From: Emmonsiellopsis sp. PD_33
Taxonomy: Eukaryota; Ascomycota; Eurotiomycetes; Onygenales; Ajellomycetaceae
Reading direction: 5' to 3'
DNA: 64,000 nt
Assembly (NCBI GenBank): GCA_032988165.1
Contig: JANTQF010000119.1
Location: 1 to 64,000 of the forward strand
A program made the translations under genes and the position numbers. Below the pieces are notes generated by a model, which saw nothing but the letters and a program-made list of their open reading frames with translations, did not search any database and had not been told where the DNA came from. Within the stretch, counting starts at the first letter, position 1, and every line of letters begins with the position of its first letter. This document shows positions 48,948 to 61,936 of this stretch, one piece after another.

Positions 48948-51143
48948 TTAGGAGGGGTGGGTGGGTGGGTAGGGGTAGGAGAAAGAAAGAGAACAAAAAC
49001 AAACATTCTTATCCAGCTGTTCCTTTGCTCGGGGCTTGTGTTCGAAGACGATTGGTTTCTCGTTTTCATTCTCCATCTCCATCTCCATCTGCGCTTTCTC
49101 GGTCTTGTCGTTAAGATCTTCTTTCAGAGCCTGGGCTAGGTCGTTGATGGCGGGTTGGGGTTGAGGTTGATGTTTTTCGAGACGGGGTTTCTCTTTCATG
49201 TATAGCATCTACTCCGCCAGTTAGTGAAGTTAGCAAAAAAAGGGGGTAGAATGAATACAAACCTCATCATCATCATCATAATCATCATAATCCCCTCCAT
49301 CCTCCTCCTTATTCTCCCCTCCCACCACCCCACTCTCCTTCTCCTTTTCCTTCTCCTTCTCCTTCTCCTTCTCCTTCTCCTTCACCATCCCCATCCCCAT
49401 CCCCATCTCCCCCTCCCCCTCCTTCATCCTCACCCTCTCCTCCTCCGCCCACTCCCACTCCCTCAGCTTCCTCTCATACACCGCCTCCATCTCCCTCGTA
49501 ATCCGCTCGACCTCCTCCTGTATCTCCTTTCGATCCTCCCGCGGCTCCCGGTTCGCCGCCAAATTACTAGGGTCAACCGACAGCGCGCTTCTCCGCTCCA
49601 TCGCCACGGTATACGCGATAATATGCGTCGCTGATCTGGGTAGCTTCTCAGGGCGTCTGTTGGTCTGTTCTTGTTTTTTCTTAACCGCGCCGTGGGAAGA
49701 TAGGCGCAGGCCATGCTTCTCAGCAGGATCGTCCATCTCCATACGCTGTCTCAGCCCGGCCATCAGCGCGCGGCGGGACGTGTCGGTGTCGCGAGAGTAC
49801 TCCCAGTTCGACGGGCCGGGGACGTCGAAGTTGATATTAACGTTGTTCCCGGGGTTAGTAGCTGCGCGAGGACGTTTTCTAGTGGTGTTCTCATTGAAGT
49901 CTAGCATGACGTCGCTCAGGGTGCGGAGGAGGGAGTAGCGGTCGTCGGAGATGCGGGTGGGGGGATCGTGGGCGGTGAACATGCTGGCGACGTCGCAGAA
50001 GAGGTCGACGGCTTCGGTGCTGCGGGCGTTCATGAGCCAGCGGGCGATGTTGAGGAGGGTGTCGATGACGTCTCCTGAGCCGGCTTTGCATTTGGATAGG
50101 TCGAGTTTGTACTTGAGGATGTCTTGCGTGGTTCGGGAGGAGGGGGGTTCCGGGATGGGGGGGTCGTTTGGTTTTTTGTGCTGGATGGGAGTCTTTCCGC
50201 CGTCCATCTCGTCAGGTTGGGTTGTCTTTGCTGGAGGGTCGTCGGGAAGCAGCTTCTTGCAAACATCCAGTCTGGTCATTCTCAAGCTCAGCATGGCCAT
50301 TTTGCTTTCGTCGGCTTTATCATCGGGAACGAACTCATCTAGACATATGTTAGCACTCAGCCGTAAATGGAAGAGTTAGACCTCACCCTGTTCATCCAGA
50401 AGCGTCCGACAGCTAATATCAGTTTCAAACTCCTTAAATCTCTTGTAGGCCTTGGTAAGCGATCTTATCCCGGGCCCGTACTCTGCCAGGTCGAATGTCT
50501 TCCACTCAATCACCAGACCGCCATTCCCCTCGCGTAGAGGCGCGACCAGTTTGCGAAGAAGCTTGATCTCGGCCAGCAGCTGCTGCTTGTCCACAGCGCG
50601 GGGGGCGTTGGAGACGGGATTGCAAGCGCGTTCGATCTCGCGACGGAGGTATCTCTCGGCCAGCCAGGCCTGCATCTGCAGCTGGGAGCGCTCGAAGGAC
50701 TTGCATGGCTCCAGCAGGAGACGCAGGAAATGGCGAAAGGTGCCCGGGGCGGTGTCTCTGGTGAGCTTGTGCATCAGGGCGGGGGCGTGCACCATCCAGG
50801 CCCTGGGGTTGAACTCTCTGTCGAAGGCGATGATCTTCCTGGCCAGACGGGGGATGCGCGGGTTCTGGGGGGATTCGTCGTCGTCGTCGTCGGACAGCGG
50901 GGGGGTGTTGCCGTCGCTGAAGAGCAGGGAAAAGTCCTCGTCGCCGGGCGGGAGCTCGAAGGGGCGCGGGTTGGGGTTGGGGATAGGGCGGTTGATGGGG
51001 TAGTGCAGGGAGCTGCGAGCGGGCGGCGAGGGGACGGGGACGAGGGGCTGGACGAGGAGGTCGTTGTTGTGCAGATAGCGGCGGGACAGGCCGGGGGGCG
51101 TCTTGAGGAACGGCACCTCGTCGCAGTCGAACCAGCTGGACAT
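48948..51143 (-). CDS. Unrecognised protein with Lys/Glu-repeat C-terminal part
   Basis: Exons 50387-51143, 49263-50338 and 48948-49208 join in frame (introns 48 and 54 bp) to 697 residues. The N-terminus is MSSWFDCDEVPFLKTPPG, followed by a Pro-rich segment, DDDDDES, and a helical region (residues about 100-250) with HAPALMHKLTRD and LLEPCKSFERSQLQMQAWL. The middle has LNIARWLMNARSTEAVDLF. The C-terminus is a charged coiled coil with a (Met-Gly)n stretch and a (Lys-Glu)n run coded by CTCCTT repeats at about 49335-49384, then an acidic DDYDDDDE. No membrane segment or enzyme motif is visible. The exact 3' end is uncertain because the last residues are low complexity. Confidence 0.7.
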
Positions 51144-52303
51144 GATGGTATAGGGAGGATAGGGGATAGGGGATGGGGATAGGGGAGGGGATGATAGGAT
51201 ACCCTCCTCGACTTATATAGGAGAGCAGTCTAGCATAACACAGAGAGACAATGTCTGCAGAGAAAGAGAAGAGAAGAGAAGACAAGAGAAGAGAGAGAAT
51301 GGCCATGTCCGTCTTTGTAGCCAGCGCAACAAGTGAATCACAATGCAGTGCGGCAGACAACGACATAAGCGGGTGTCCAGGGGAGTGTATTCATGCTGTG
51401 GTGCAGAGGATAAAGAGATGGAAATGGTGTACATCTGATGATATTGAATTGATTCAATATCAGTGAATACTAAAACCACAGAATATCAGGAGTTGCAATA
51501 AACAAGAATATGGATAGTTGAGAGAGGAAGATGATAGTATATCCGGCAGCATCAGAGAATCCAGCTCCAACTAAATAACCAGTCAAGAGAAACCCTTGAA
51601 CTAAATAGTCAATATTGAATACGCAGATCAGCCGCAGCCGATATACAGGGCGTATCCGAATGCATCTTCTTTTCTTCTTTTCTTCTTTTCTTCTTTTCTT
51701 TTGCTGGTAACTCTGCCCTGCGCCACCGCGAACCGCGTATTCTATTTATTCTCTTCCTGTGCAGTCTCCACCAATTAACTAACTAGTTATTTAACTATTC
51801 AACAGCTGTGAGTGGAGATCTCATATTATCAAGAGAGAAGACAGAGAGTCGAATGTAGTCTGGAGAGGAATACGACTGTGGATTGAATAGATTAGATATT
51901 TAGTTTAAATGTAGTATTAGCTCAGATAGCCAGATTAAACAGTATTCCGTGTCTGGCTGCAGAAGTGAGACATGCTAGCTGTAGTCAGCTATTTAAACTA
52001 TCGGATGGGATGGTTAAATAAATATCTGCATCCTCTTTGTATTTTATTCTCTCCAGTCCCTCGTTGTGCTTCTATTTCTATTTATATTCCTTGTTTATGC
52101 TTTGTGCTCTCCCTCTCCTCTCCTCTCCTCTTCTTCTTCTCCAATCTACACTCTCCCACCAGCTGAGAACCACCTCCCTCTCCCCCCTCGAGTACTTTCA
52201 ACGGGATATACGGCTGTGCATGACTGGATATATCTGTGGCTGTTGCACCGCTGCTCTCGTCTCACCGTGCCTGTCCTGATCGATCGCCTCGAGCACCGCC
52301 AGC
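51144..52303. promoter_or_regulatory. Divergent upstream region with purine/pyrimidine tracts
   Basis: 1160 bp between two divergent genes. It contains GGGGATAGG repeats just upstream of 51143 (51150-51190), GAGAA repeats (51259-51296), a (TTCTTTTC)n tract (51666-51702) and CT-rich leader sequence before the plus-strand gene (52100-52190). No supported gene. Confidence 0.5.
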
Positions 52304-55300
52304 ATGGGCCGGTTTCGTGGTAAGTGAGCTTCTCTGTTTATCTTCTGTCTTCTGTCTATCTATCTATTCTGTCTGTCTATCTATCTGTGCCAAGTACTCG
52401 ATTACGTCTCTAACCTCCGGCCATGCCGCCATAGTCTTCTCCTTCATCTCCGCCGGGCGAGGCCTCTCCAAAAACGATAATACCAGCAATACCAACGATA
52501 ATGCTGCCCCCTCTCCCTCCCTCTTCTCCCGCCATCGCAACTCCGCCCCCTCTCCCGCCGTCGACCCGCCCTCGCAGATGCTGAGGAAACAGGAGCCTGC
52601 GTCGGCCATGTTGACGCAGCCTCCCGCCAACCCCGCGTCCGATGCCATCCCGGAGCTGGAGCCCATCTTCACCTTCCTAAGCGCCCAGTCGAACAAGCTC
52701 TACCAGGAAGGGTACTTTTTAAAACTGAACGATCTGGACACCAGTATGTATTTATCCATGCGCCTCATGGTTATTTGCTAATTCGCCCTTTCTCGATAGG
52801 CGGCCGGCCGTACCAGGATAGACAATGGACAGACTGCTTTGCACAGCTGATCGGCACGGTGCTCTCCCTGTGGGACTCGGCGGCGCTGGATGCTGCCGGC
52901 CCAGACGGCGAGGTCAAGCCCACGTTTATCAATCTGGCCGACGCTTCCATAAAAATGGTATTTATTCGTATATACATACCAAGTGTGTCGAGGCTGATGG
53001 TGCGCCCAGATTGAAACCCTACCCACGCGGAATCAAGGAAGCAGGCCTCTCCATAATGTCCTCAGTGTCTCAACCGCCGGCAAGAACCGCTATCTCCTCC
53101 ACTTCTCCTCCTTGCATTCCCTGACACAATGGACCGCCGCCATTCGATTGGCCATGTTCGAAAACACCCTCCTCCAAGAATCATACACCGGCGCGCTTAT
53201 TGCCGGCAAAGGGAAGACCCTGAATAGTATCAGAACCATCTTAGAAAGGACGAGATTTGTATACGAAGACTGGGCCCGCGTCAGGTTCGGTCCCGGCACG
53301 CCATGGAAACGATGTTGGTGTGTCATCTCTCCGCCGGACGAGAAGGAGTTCCAGAAGATGATGAAGGCGCAAAAGAAGAAGTCGGTGTACGATCGAACTG
53401 CCCCTTTGTTACAGGGAAGTATCAAATTCTACGAATCCAAAAAGACGAAAAAGGTCAAACCCATCGCTACCATCACAGACGCCTACTCTGCATTCGCCAT
53501 CTACCCTCAGTCTCGACCGCTGATCGACCAGTCAACGTTGGTAAAGGTCGAGGGCAAAGTGACAATACACACCCAGCAAGAGTCGACCGCCGAAGGATTC
53601 GTTTTTGTTTTGCCAGAGGTCCACCCCGGAGTGTCTGGCTTTGAGATGATGCTCCGCTGGCTGTTCCCCGTCTTTGATACCTATGGGCTCTACGGCCGAC
53701 CTACGCGACTCATTGCGGACACGATCAGCACCCGTAGCTTGATGTTCGCCCTCCCCAAGCACAAGCGATCCGGATACCTTGACATTCTTGACGTGACAGC
53801 CCTGATCCATACTGAGGGGAGCAATAACTGGGGCGAACGAGAGTGGCGGAAAGCTTTGAAAGAAGCTACCGCCAAACGCATGTCAACAAATGGTAATAGT
53901 CGCGAGAGCAGCGTCACTGGGAGCGGACGGCTCAATCGAAGCAGTCTGCCGTCGCGGAGCGGCACCTCCTTGCGGTTTGCAACCGACGCTCCAAGCTCCG
54001 CTCCTACTGGTAGACCCGAATACAACCGTTCCTCGGACGCCATTTATTCAATGACCTCCAAGCCTGGACCAGGTGGTACCACCGGAAACGGGTCAACTTA
54101 TGATCGGCCTGTTCGTACTAACTCTAACGGTACTCTGGGATATAGAAATTACCGTGGACAGGCAACCCCCCCATCGAGGTCTTCTCTGGAAAGAGGTTTA
54201 CCTGAGGAAGATGAGCAGACACATGAGCCACCAGTCCGTAACAACTCCCAATATGACGGCGGATATGGACCCGATCGGCCTATCTACAGGAGGAGTTCGA
54301 AGAGCGACCACGACCCTTACATGACGCAGGAACACCAGGCTATTAAAAATGCTTTCCAACAAAATCCCGCCCCCGCACCCGTCGCCGCGCCGCCCGCTTT
54401 TCGACACGACCCTAGGAGTTTGCCCGCGATCCGGCCCCAACCATCCCCAGAACTCCACAAGGCAGGGAACCGCCTGTCATACGGTACACTGTCCCAGGTG
54501 GTAGATATAAACAGCGCGAAGGGAATGGCCGCCGCCGGAGCTTCAGCGGCGTGGAACGACAAAAGGCCGGCGGAGTCGAATGATCAAGGTCAGCGAGGAG
54601 TAGACGAGAGCGATGGTGACCCCGAGAGTGGCCGTACTAACACACATTTTGCATCTGAAAGCCCAAGCCCAATAACACCGGACACTCCAAAGCCGTACCT
54701 GCAAAACGCTCCGCATACTACAGTTGATAGTCCGCCCCCCTCTCGCCCTACTTCCCTTGACCAACATCCTGCTGCCGTTTTTCAACTCAACAACCGTAAA
54801 TCTCTTACTCGGAAGCCAGTCCCGTACCGAACCTACGACACCGAAAGCCATAGCTCCGACAGAACTTCAAGTTTAGGCAGCCTTCGTAATGCGATTGATG
54901 TCGATGCTCTGGACCGTGTCATGGCTCGTGGGCGATCCCCTTCTCCACCCCTGGCAAACATCCAAGACGAGGAAAGCATATACGATCAAAGCTCGGTGGC
55001 CTCGCCCGACTATGCTAGCTCTCACAAGTCCTCGGTCTCAAGGCGGTCTGAAAAGTCCGTATATCGGCCAAGAATGGGTGTTAAGAAAGTGGTTGGAACT
55101 GAGGAACCAACGGTGTCTGAGGTGGTAATCGGTGACGCCCGTTATCAACCTGCAGCTCCGTCTTCTCAGCCGGCCAATCCAGACATACCCGTTGTTGATT
55201 TTGGACCAACTCACGCTCTTAACCCTACAACGCGACGGCCTAGCTCCTCAGACACCCTTACTCTCTTAACCCACAACCGGATGCCATCGGATGCTACCAT

Positions 55301-56276
55301 TGGCCAGAACGAGAGGAAAGGTTCCCCTGGCAAAACCAATCATGCGAATGGAAGTGACCCTCATCTCCCCAAAACCCCACCAAGCGATGAACGTCGACGT
55401 AGTATGATTTGGCAGCCTGGGATTGTCAGTGGACGAGCAAGTCCCGGACCACGCATTACACCAGAACAATTCGTCCAGCAAAGAGTGGAAGCCAACCGAG
55501 TTCCCTCGCATCAACGCGTTCAATCGGGGACTACCCCGCCTCCAAGACCAGCATCGGGCGATTGGACTAACTACGCGCGCCAACAGTCAATGAAGCAAGA
55601 TATGCCGGCGCGCCCGCACTCTCGAGGCGCGAGCATTATGTTGGCCCAGTCTGGAACCACTCCGCCCTCGAGACCCTCGTCTGGAGATTGGACAAATACC
55701 GCACGGATGATGAGGGAAATGCCCCCACGACCAAACTCCCGTGGCGCCAGTACGATGCTCGGCCAGAACGACATTAGTTCTCACCTCTCCGCGCGGGAAC
55801 AAGAGCATCTCGCCCGAGTAACCGGATCATCATTCTTCAACATGAGCAGCGAAACCCACAACCAGCCACCTCCAGTCGTCGGATCCAGTCTCGTAAGCGC
55901 CATTGACGCCAGAGAGCGAGAGAAGAAGGCAATGAAAGAGGGTGTAAGCGGGCAAATGGTGCAACAAGCCATTGCCCAACGTCAGTATCAAGCACAAGCA
56001 CAGATGCAGCCACCGCCTCCGCAATACCAATACCAATCGCAATATCCAAACCCATCCCAGTCCCAGACGCACTTCATCCCACAACATCAACAAACCCACT
56101 CCGGTTCTTCTGGCTATCTCCCCGCACCACAGCAACAACAACAACAGCCACAGCACCACCATCAGCAGTCATGGTCAAGCCGTCAACAGCAGCAGCAGCC
56201 ACAGCCACAGCAAATACCTCCACCATCTGGAACTGGGTATCGACCGAATCCTTACTACCAGCCACCTCTCAGATAA
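52304..56276 (+). CDS. PH-domain protein of the CAF120/SKG3 group
   Basis: Exons 52304-52319, 52435-52743, 52800-52957 and 53010-56276 (introns 115, 56 and 52 bp) join to 1249 residues. The first exon is only 16 bp (MGRFR). Residues about 80-330 form the PH-type module: LYQEGYFLKLNDLDT, FINLADASIKM, NRYLLHFSSLHSLTQWTAAI, then RCWCVISPPDEKEF and GSIKFYESKKTKKVKP for a second PH-like unit. The remaining 800 residues are Ser/Pro-rich and disordered, with a near-duplicated TPPSRPSSGDWTN motif around residues 840-890 and a Gln/Pro-rich end (55980-56230). Yeast Caf120 associates with CCR4-NOT and Skg3 localises to bud sites; the exact role here is inferred. Confidence 0.85.
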
Positions 56277-56669
56277 TAATCCGGCGGTACATACTACCCC
56301 TTTGTTGCTTCTCATTTCCTTTCCTTTCCTTTTCTTTCCAGCGAGACAGACCCACAGCAAGCAAGGAACCATAGAATCGGATCTCTTCTCAGCCAGCTAG
56401 CTAGCTATAAAAGATGATGACTTTTCGTTTTTTTCTTTTCGTTTCCGTTTCTGTTTCCAAACTACATGCTCATTTCCTTTCCTTTCCTTTCCTTTCCTTT
56501 CCTCTCCTTAAGCTGAGCCTGCATACAGACGGTCCTTGCATATCATCATCATCATCAATGTTATCATCCTCACCGGTCTTCCATTCTTCCTTTACAGCTT
56601 AACTGCTTTACTTTCCTATCATTGCATTTAAGGGGTTTGCTCTCTTTCTTTATTCCTTTACCTGCATGC

Positions 56670-56711
<42 letters not shown>

Positions 56712-57556
56712 TCTGCATTAGTATTTCCTTATCCTTGCTATTCATTGTTTTTCCTACTGTGCAAGATCCTTCTCCTATGTTCTTTCTTCTCTATTCTGAT
56801 ATATTTTGTTTTAGTTTTGTTTGATTAGTATTAGGTATTCTATTATTAATATTGCTATTAATATCATCATCATCACATTCTGATTTTTTATTTATACAAC
56901 ATAAAAATAACTGCATCACATAACATGACATACCATAATCAGGGCCTGGTGGTAGTGTATGTATGTAGTTAGTGATAATAATAGAACAGAACATACAATC
57001 AAACCAAACTAAAAATGGAAAGAAAGAAATGGAAAAAAAGAAAGAAGGAAAGAAAGATAAAAGACAGAATAAATTAATAAATTCTGTAAATAGATCTAAA
57101 CACCATACAGTACATACATAACAGTAAGTACATACATAACATGAAACTAACTAACTAACTAACCATCAAACGCCGTATTTCATTCCGTAGAGTGTGGGTA
57201 CACAGGTAAATAGATAGCATGGGAGCAGGTGTAGAGTGTAGATAGATAGCTAAGGACCTGTTTCTTTTTCTTTTTCTTTTTATTTTTCTTTTTTCTTTCT
57301 TTCTTTCCTTCTTTCTAGTTTTCTACTATCCATCATCTGCCTGCTCCCTGATCAAATCAAAGAAATACTGTGAGATGTGAGGTGAAAAAGGGGGAATAGA
57401 CAGAGTAGAGCAGAGAAAAGGAAAGGAAAAGGCGGAATGAGTTGGAATCCAAAAAAAAAAATAGAGACACTGCCGATTGGATGGAGGGGTTATATGGTTC
57501 TAAAAAAAAGAAAAAAAAAACAAGAGACAGACAGACAGTTAAAAACAAAAATCAAA
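56277..57556. other. Convergent intergenic region with pyrimidine repeats
   Basis: 1.28 kb with (TTCCT)n at 56473-56508, (TC)16 at 56676-56708, CTAACTAA repeats near 57146-57162 and TTTCTTTC tracts near 57260-57310. No gene; 3' flanks of two convergent genes. Confidence 0.65.
56676..56708. repeat. (TC)16 microsatellite
   Basis: A perfect dinucleotide run in the 3' flank of the PH-domain gene. Confidence 0.85.
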
Positions 57557-58969
57557 TCAACTCTTATGCAACTTCTTCACCCTTGCCGCTCCCTCATACA
57601 CCGCCCTATCAACCGCAGCAGCAACCGTCAACGTCCCCCCAATAATCGCACAGACACCCGTCAGAAAACCCGAGAACGATTTCGTGCGCGCCTCGCGGTT
57701 GATAACCTTCATTGGTGAGATGTCGTAGTTGAAAAAGACGCCCGGGATGCCTCCCTGCGAGTGGAGGCGCTCCTTGTGGCCCTCCGCGGCGTCGTTGCCG
57801 CCGTCGATCGAGCGCTTGTGCGAGGTTACGGAGTACTGGTGCGTCTCGATGCTGCCGGAGCCGATGTGCACGCCTTGTTTGCCCAGCGGGGCGTCGCCGG
57901 CGGCGGCGGAGTGGACGGCGCTGGAGAAGGAGGCGTCCCAGCCTAGGGGGAGGTAGGAGGTGGAGACGACTTTGACGAAGTACATGAAGTTGTATCTTGG
58001 TTCTGTTGTCTTTTGGGACGTGTCGTCGAGGGGGTTGGTGTGGTGGTGGTCCGTCCACTTCCAGCGGCTGGAGAGGTCGTCGGGCAGCTGGGGGCCGAAG
58101 CGGAGCTGGTGGATCTGATGCTCCATGGTGTGCGGGACGGGAGTGTGGTAGTAATTATCTAGATCGTGGGCGTGGACGTGCCCGTTTGTAAAGCTGCGGC
58201 CGGGCGCGATGTGGAAGTTTCCAATGACCTTGTTCACGCGGAGGACGCCCTCAATGCGGCATCCTTCTTTCCGCTGCGCGTCGAGGTTGGCGCCGTATCC
58301 TTCTCTTTCGCATTGCTCGACGTGGTCTCCTCGGCCGAATGCCCAGCTCTTCGCGGCGTATGCGTCCCGTACCTCGTCGCAGGTGTTGCAGCATCCTTCT
58401 TTCTTCGCATTCGGTGGTGAGGGTGCCCCGTAGCATGCACCGCAGTAATCTGGGTCGAGATGGCGGGCATTCTGGGTTGAGGGGTGTCTACAAGTGAGGT
58501 TGTGTTAGCGGTTTGTTCAGTTTAGAAAATAGTAGTACGTACAAGTCTAAAGCGGTAACATCGAGGGTACGTCCACCCTCCGAGGCTGGGCCTAGCCGGA
58601 CCTTGCTGATACCGTGAACAACACCCGTCTGCTGTTCGCCGGATACATCCATCACATCGAGAGTGAGGAGTTCACAGGGCAGTTTTGGGAACGTCATGTT
58701 CAGGTGGATTTCCATTCTCTCGCCTGCCGCCACGGCTTAGTGAAGGTTATTTGTGAGTCTGAAGACAAGCCCATACCTCTCCCCTTGTCTACAATCAGCT
58801 CTGGTAATACCACCACCCGCCTATACTCCGTCCATTCCCCCCAGATGAGGAAGAGTATGACGAGCAGCGAGGTGATTGTGACCACGCCTCCCGATCTTGT
58901 CCGTATCCGCGCATCTTCCACGGTCTTCGTAAAGGCGTCCAGCCGCGCAAATCGGGACTTGGGAGCCAT
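57557..58969 (-). CDS. ERV46: COPII vesicle cargo receptor Erv46 (ERGIC3 family)
   Basis: Exons 58777-58969, 58543-58723 and 57557-58487 join to 434 residues, close to yeast Erv46. The N-terminus MAPKSRFARLDAFTKTVEDAR is diagnostic. A membrane helix follows (VVTITSLLVILFLIW), then the lumenal domain with MEIHLNMTFPKLPCELLTLD, DVSGEQQ, CGACYGA and CCNTCDEVRDAYAAKSWAF (conserved cysteines), NFHIAPGRSF, and a second membrane helix near the C-terminus (GFLTGVCAIIGGTLTV). Erv46 cycles between ER and Golgi with Erv41 and retrieves ER-resident proteins. I chose the acceptor at 58724 because it gives the conserved GRGERMEIHL junction. Divergent from MEX67, 607 bp away. Confidence 0.94.
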
Positions 58970-59576
58970 TGCGGTTTGCTCGAGGGGTGGAAGCGAGCGG
59001 CGATCTAGATGATGCCGCAAGACCTCAGCGTTGAGGATTGACTGCGTCACCAACGGCGCATTCGGGAGGACTGCGCGCAACCGAGTATCAATCTCCGAGA
59101 TATATCAAGAGAAAACGTCGAGATGTCGTTCCTTGTCGGCGGAAAGGACACCTTGAGGTCAGGCGACGGCGCTGATTGGACGGATCTTTCTTGCCAGCTA
59201 TCCCGAACAGACGCGTCACGTGCCGCGCTTGTCGCGCGTGCCGGCGCCAACTAGCCGCGGTGAGGCTCTTTCCGTTTCCGCCAAAGCCGCGTCCAAGGCA
59301 GCAAAACCAGTCATCTCGACGTCAATCTCTGCCTCACGCCGCGTGCTGCCTGTCCGCCGCCAGACACGCCGCTCTCGCCCCGCCATTCACTTGCATGGGC
59401 TCGCGAGCCGTATTTCTTGTTGCCCGATCCTCTTCTTTGACCCCTTCGTGTTTCCAAACGTCGCCACCCTTGCCCGACTCCCGCTGCATGCAGCCAACAA
59501 GCTCCCTTGAGGGGTGAGATCTGTTTGCTCCTGCTCGCCCACCGCTTGTCTGTCCCTCTCCACCGCGCTGCTAGAC
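58970..59576. promoter_or_regulatory. Divergent promoter of ERV46 and MEX67
   Basis: 607 bp of GC-rich sequence, rich in GCCGC/CGCGC words, without a TATA box. Short open frames without motifs. Confidence 0.45.
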
Positions 59577-61936
59577 ATGCTGAAGCTGTCGTCTGGCGCA
59601 ATGAATGGCTCAAGAGTCCCCAGAGGTCCCCGCAGCCGGACCGGAACGCCCGATCGAGGAGGAATCCGCAAGAGAGGGGCACCAACTCGCATCGACCGCG
59701 ATGGCGACTTGGATATGGATGGTTCAGGAGCTGGACGAGGACGTGGAGGGAAATCTCGTGGCCGGGGCGATTCTGGGCGGAGAACGACTACGTCTGGAGG
59801 CGTCGGCCAGGGAAGAGATACTCGAAGATCTGGCGCAGACAAGGACAAGACGTTGGATGCCCTGCAAAAGGCCATTTTCAGCAATGCGTCGTCTCAGGCA
59901 AATGTGAGACATGGCCGAGTGCGGATGGACGGCATTCCGACAGACGCAGCGAGGGACAGGAAAGGCCTGGTCCAAGTGAGCGTGCGCGGGTGGAAACAGA
60001 GCAAAGCAGCTTCCAACCCAGACGGCGGAATCTCGAGCCTCATTGCATTCCTGGAGAAAAAGGCCCTACCACCAGACCAGAGTACTGCACCACGAATAAA
60101 AATCTCAAAGGTATGTGCAATATCACATTCTGGCAGTCACCGACGGATTCGCACAATTATCCTCCCTGGGTTGTTTTCGGTCCCCGCCAACGACCCAGAT
60201 CGACGAATGAGGCTATTTATCTACACACATCGCAAACCCGTTGGATGACTCCAGTTTCAAGGTTATTAAACCTTGCTAACAACTTAACTAGTCACGAGTC
60301 GAAGGTGACGCTTTGATCGTATCTGTTCGTTCGGAACAGGTGCCATGGATTCTACGGATAAACGGTTTTGCCTTTGCAGGAGAACCACTTACTATCGAAG
60401 AATACAAAGTCTCCAATGCCAGCAAGGCGCAGCCACCGTCGCAAACAACCCTCGACACCAAAGCTAAAATGACAGCCTTCCTCGCAAAGAGATACTTCGA
60501 GCCAACAAAGGTCTTGAATCTCTCAAGTCTCGGCACTGATGCGGACCTTCTCGCTATGGGCATGTTCGACAGCACGGCTACGGAATCCAAATTCTTCCCT
60601 GCTCTAATGAAGATATGCGAGCTCACGTTTGACTCCGCGGAAAAACGAAGGGATCTCGTCCAAAGCGTCAGTCTATCCGGGAATCAACTGCCCAGCGTTT
60701 CTACTGTGACCACACTTTCGCAAACATTCCCGGAGCTTAAAAACCTGGATCTGTCAAACAATCAGATAAAGGATATCCAGGGGATGCTAGCATGGAGATG
60801 GAAATTCAGAGAACTCGATTTCCTCGACCTCACTGGCAACCCGATTAGTGCTGAACCGACCTTCAAGGAAACCATGCTCAAGTGGTATCCAAAACTCAGA
60901 ACACTGAACAACATGCCCGTACGAACAGCGGAAGAAATAGCCGCGCAACGGAAAACTCCAATCCCTGTCCTTGCAGCTAGTTTTCAGGATGAATCTCAAA
61001 TTGCTGAAAACTTCGTCAAGGCCTTTTTCACTGGATTTGACAACGATAGAAACGACCTTGTGAACGGAATCTACGATGCCAAATCGACATTTACGCTAAA
61101 CGTCAACCCATTGGCTCCACGCGCCCTGCAAGGAGACACCACCCCTGGATGGGATTCTTACATCAGAAAGAGTAGAAATCTCTTGAAAATCAGCCACCTT
61201 CCCGCCCGAATGGCGCGTACCTTTGTCGGTACCGATAAGATCCGCGAAACATGGGCCTCATTACCGAAAACAAAACACCCCGGTATACTAGAAAATCCAA
61301 GCGAATGGTTGGTAGAATGCCACCCCATCCCAGGTCTTCCCGACCCCGCCGGCCAAAGCGTCACTGGCGTAGGTGGACTCCTGATTATGACCCACGGAAA
61401 ATTCGACGAATTCGATGGGGCCGGGAACAAAGTAGGGACTCGAAGTTTCGACCGTACCTTCATTCTGGGCCCGGGTGGGGGAGTTGGTGGCCTACGTGTT
61501 ATAAACGACATGCTCTGCTTGAGAGCATTTGGTGGCAGCGAGGCATTTGTTCCCGAGTCCGAACAGCCTCCCCCACAACCGCAGCCGGTTATCCCACAAG
61601 CAATCGCTCCACCGGCTGCTCAACCCCCTATTCCGCCAACACAACAAGTCCACCCAGAAGCAAAGGACGGGTTTGGATTGCCTGTTGCCGGCAAAACGGA
61701 GGAACAGCTTCGGAAAGAACAAATCGTCATAGAAACGAGTTTCCGGACCAAGATGACATTGGCGTATTCGGAAATGGCTCTGTCTGGAAACAACTGGAAT
61801 ATGGACGCGGCGTTGAAGAATTTTGAAGAGTTAAAGGTTAGTGATCCCTCCGTGCGTTTAAATTTCGTTGCGACTAACATAATCGAACTTTTAGACCCGA
61901 GGGCAACTCCCTCCTGAAGCATTTCTACCTGTATGA
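59577..61936 (+). CDS. MEX67: mRNA export factor Mex67 (NXF1 family)
   Basis: Exons 59577-60110, 60292-61836 and 61895-61936 join to 706 residues. The N-terminus MLKLSSGAMNGSRVPRGPRS leads into an Arg/Gly-rich RNA-binding region (TPDRGGIRKRGAPTRIDRDG). An RRM-like segment follows, then leucine-rich repeats (LVQSVSLSGNQLPSVS, LKNLDLSNNQIKDIQGM, LDFLDLTGNPIS). The NTF2-like domain covers about residues 385-590 (ENFVKAFFTGFDNDRNDL), where Mtr2 binds. A Pro/Gln linker leads to the UBA-like domain (NWNMDAALKNFEELK ... GQLPPEAFLPV). It carries mRNPs through the nuclear pore. Introns are 181 and 58 bp; the first is long for this window. A second ATG at 59601 is an alternative start. Confidence 0.94.
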
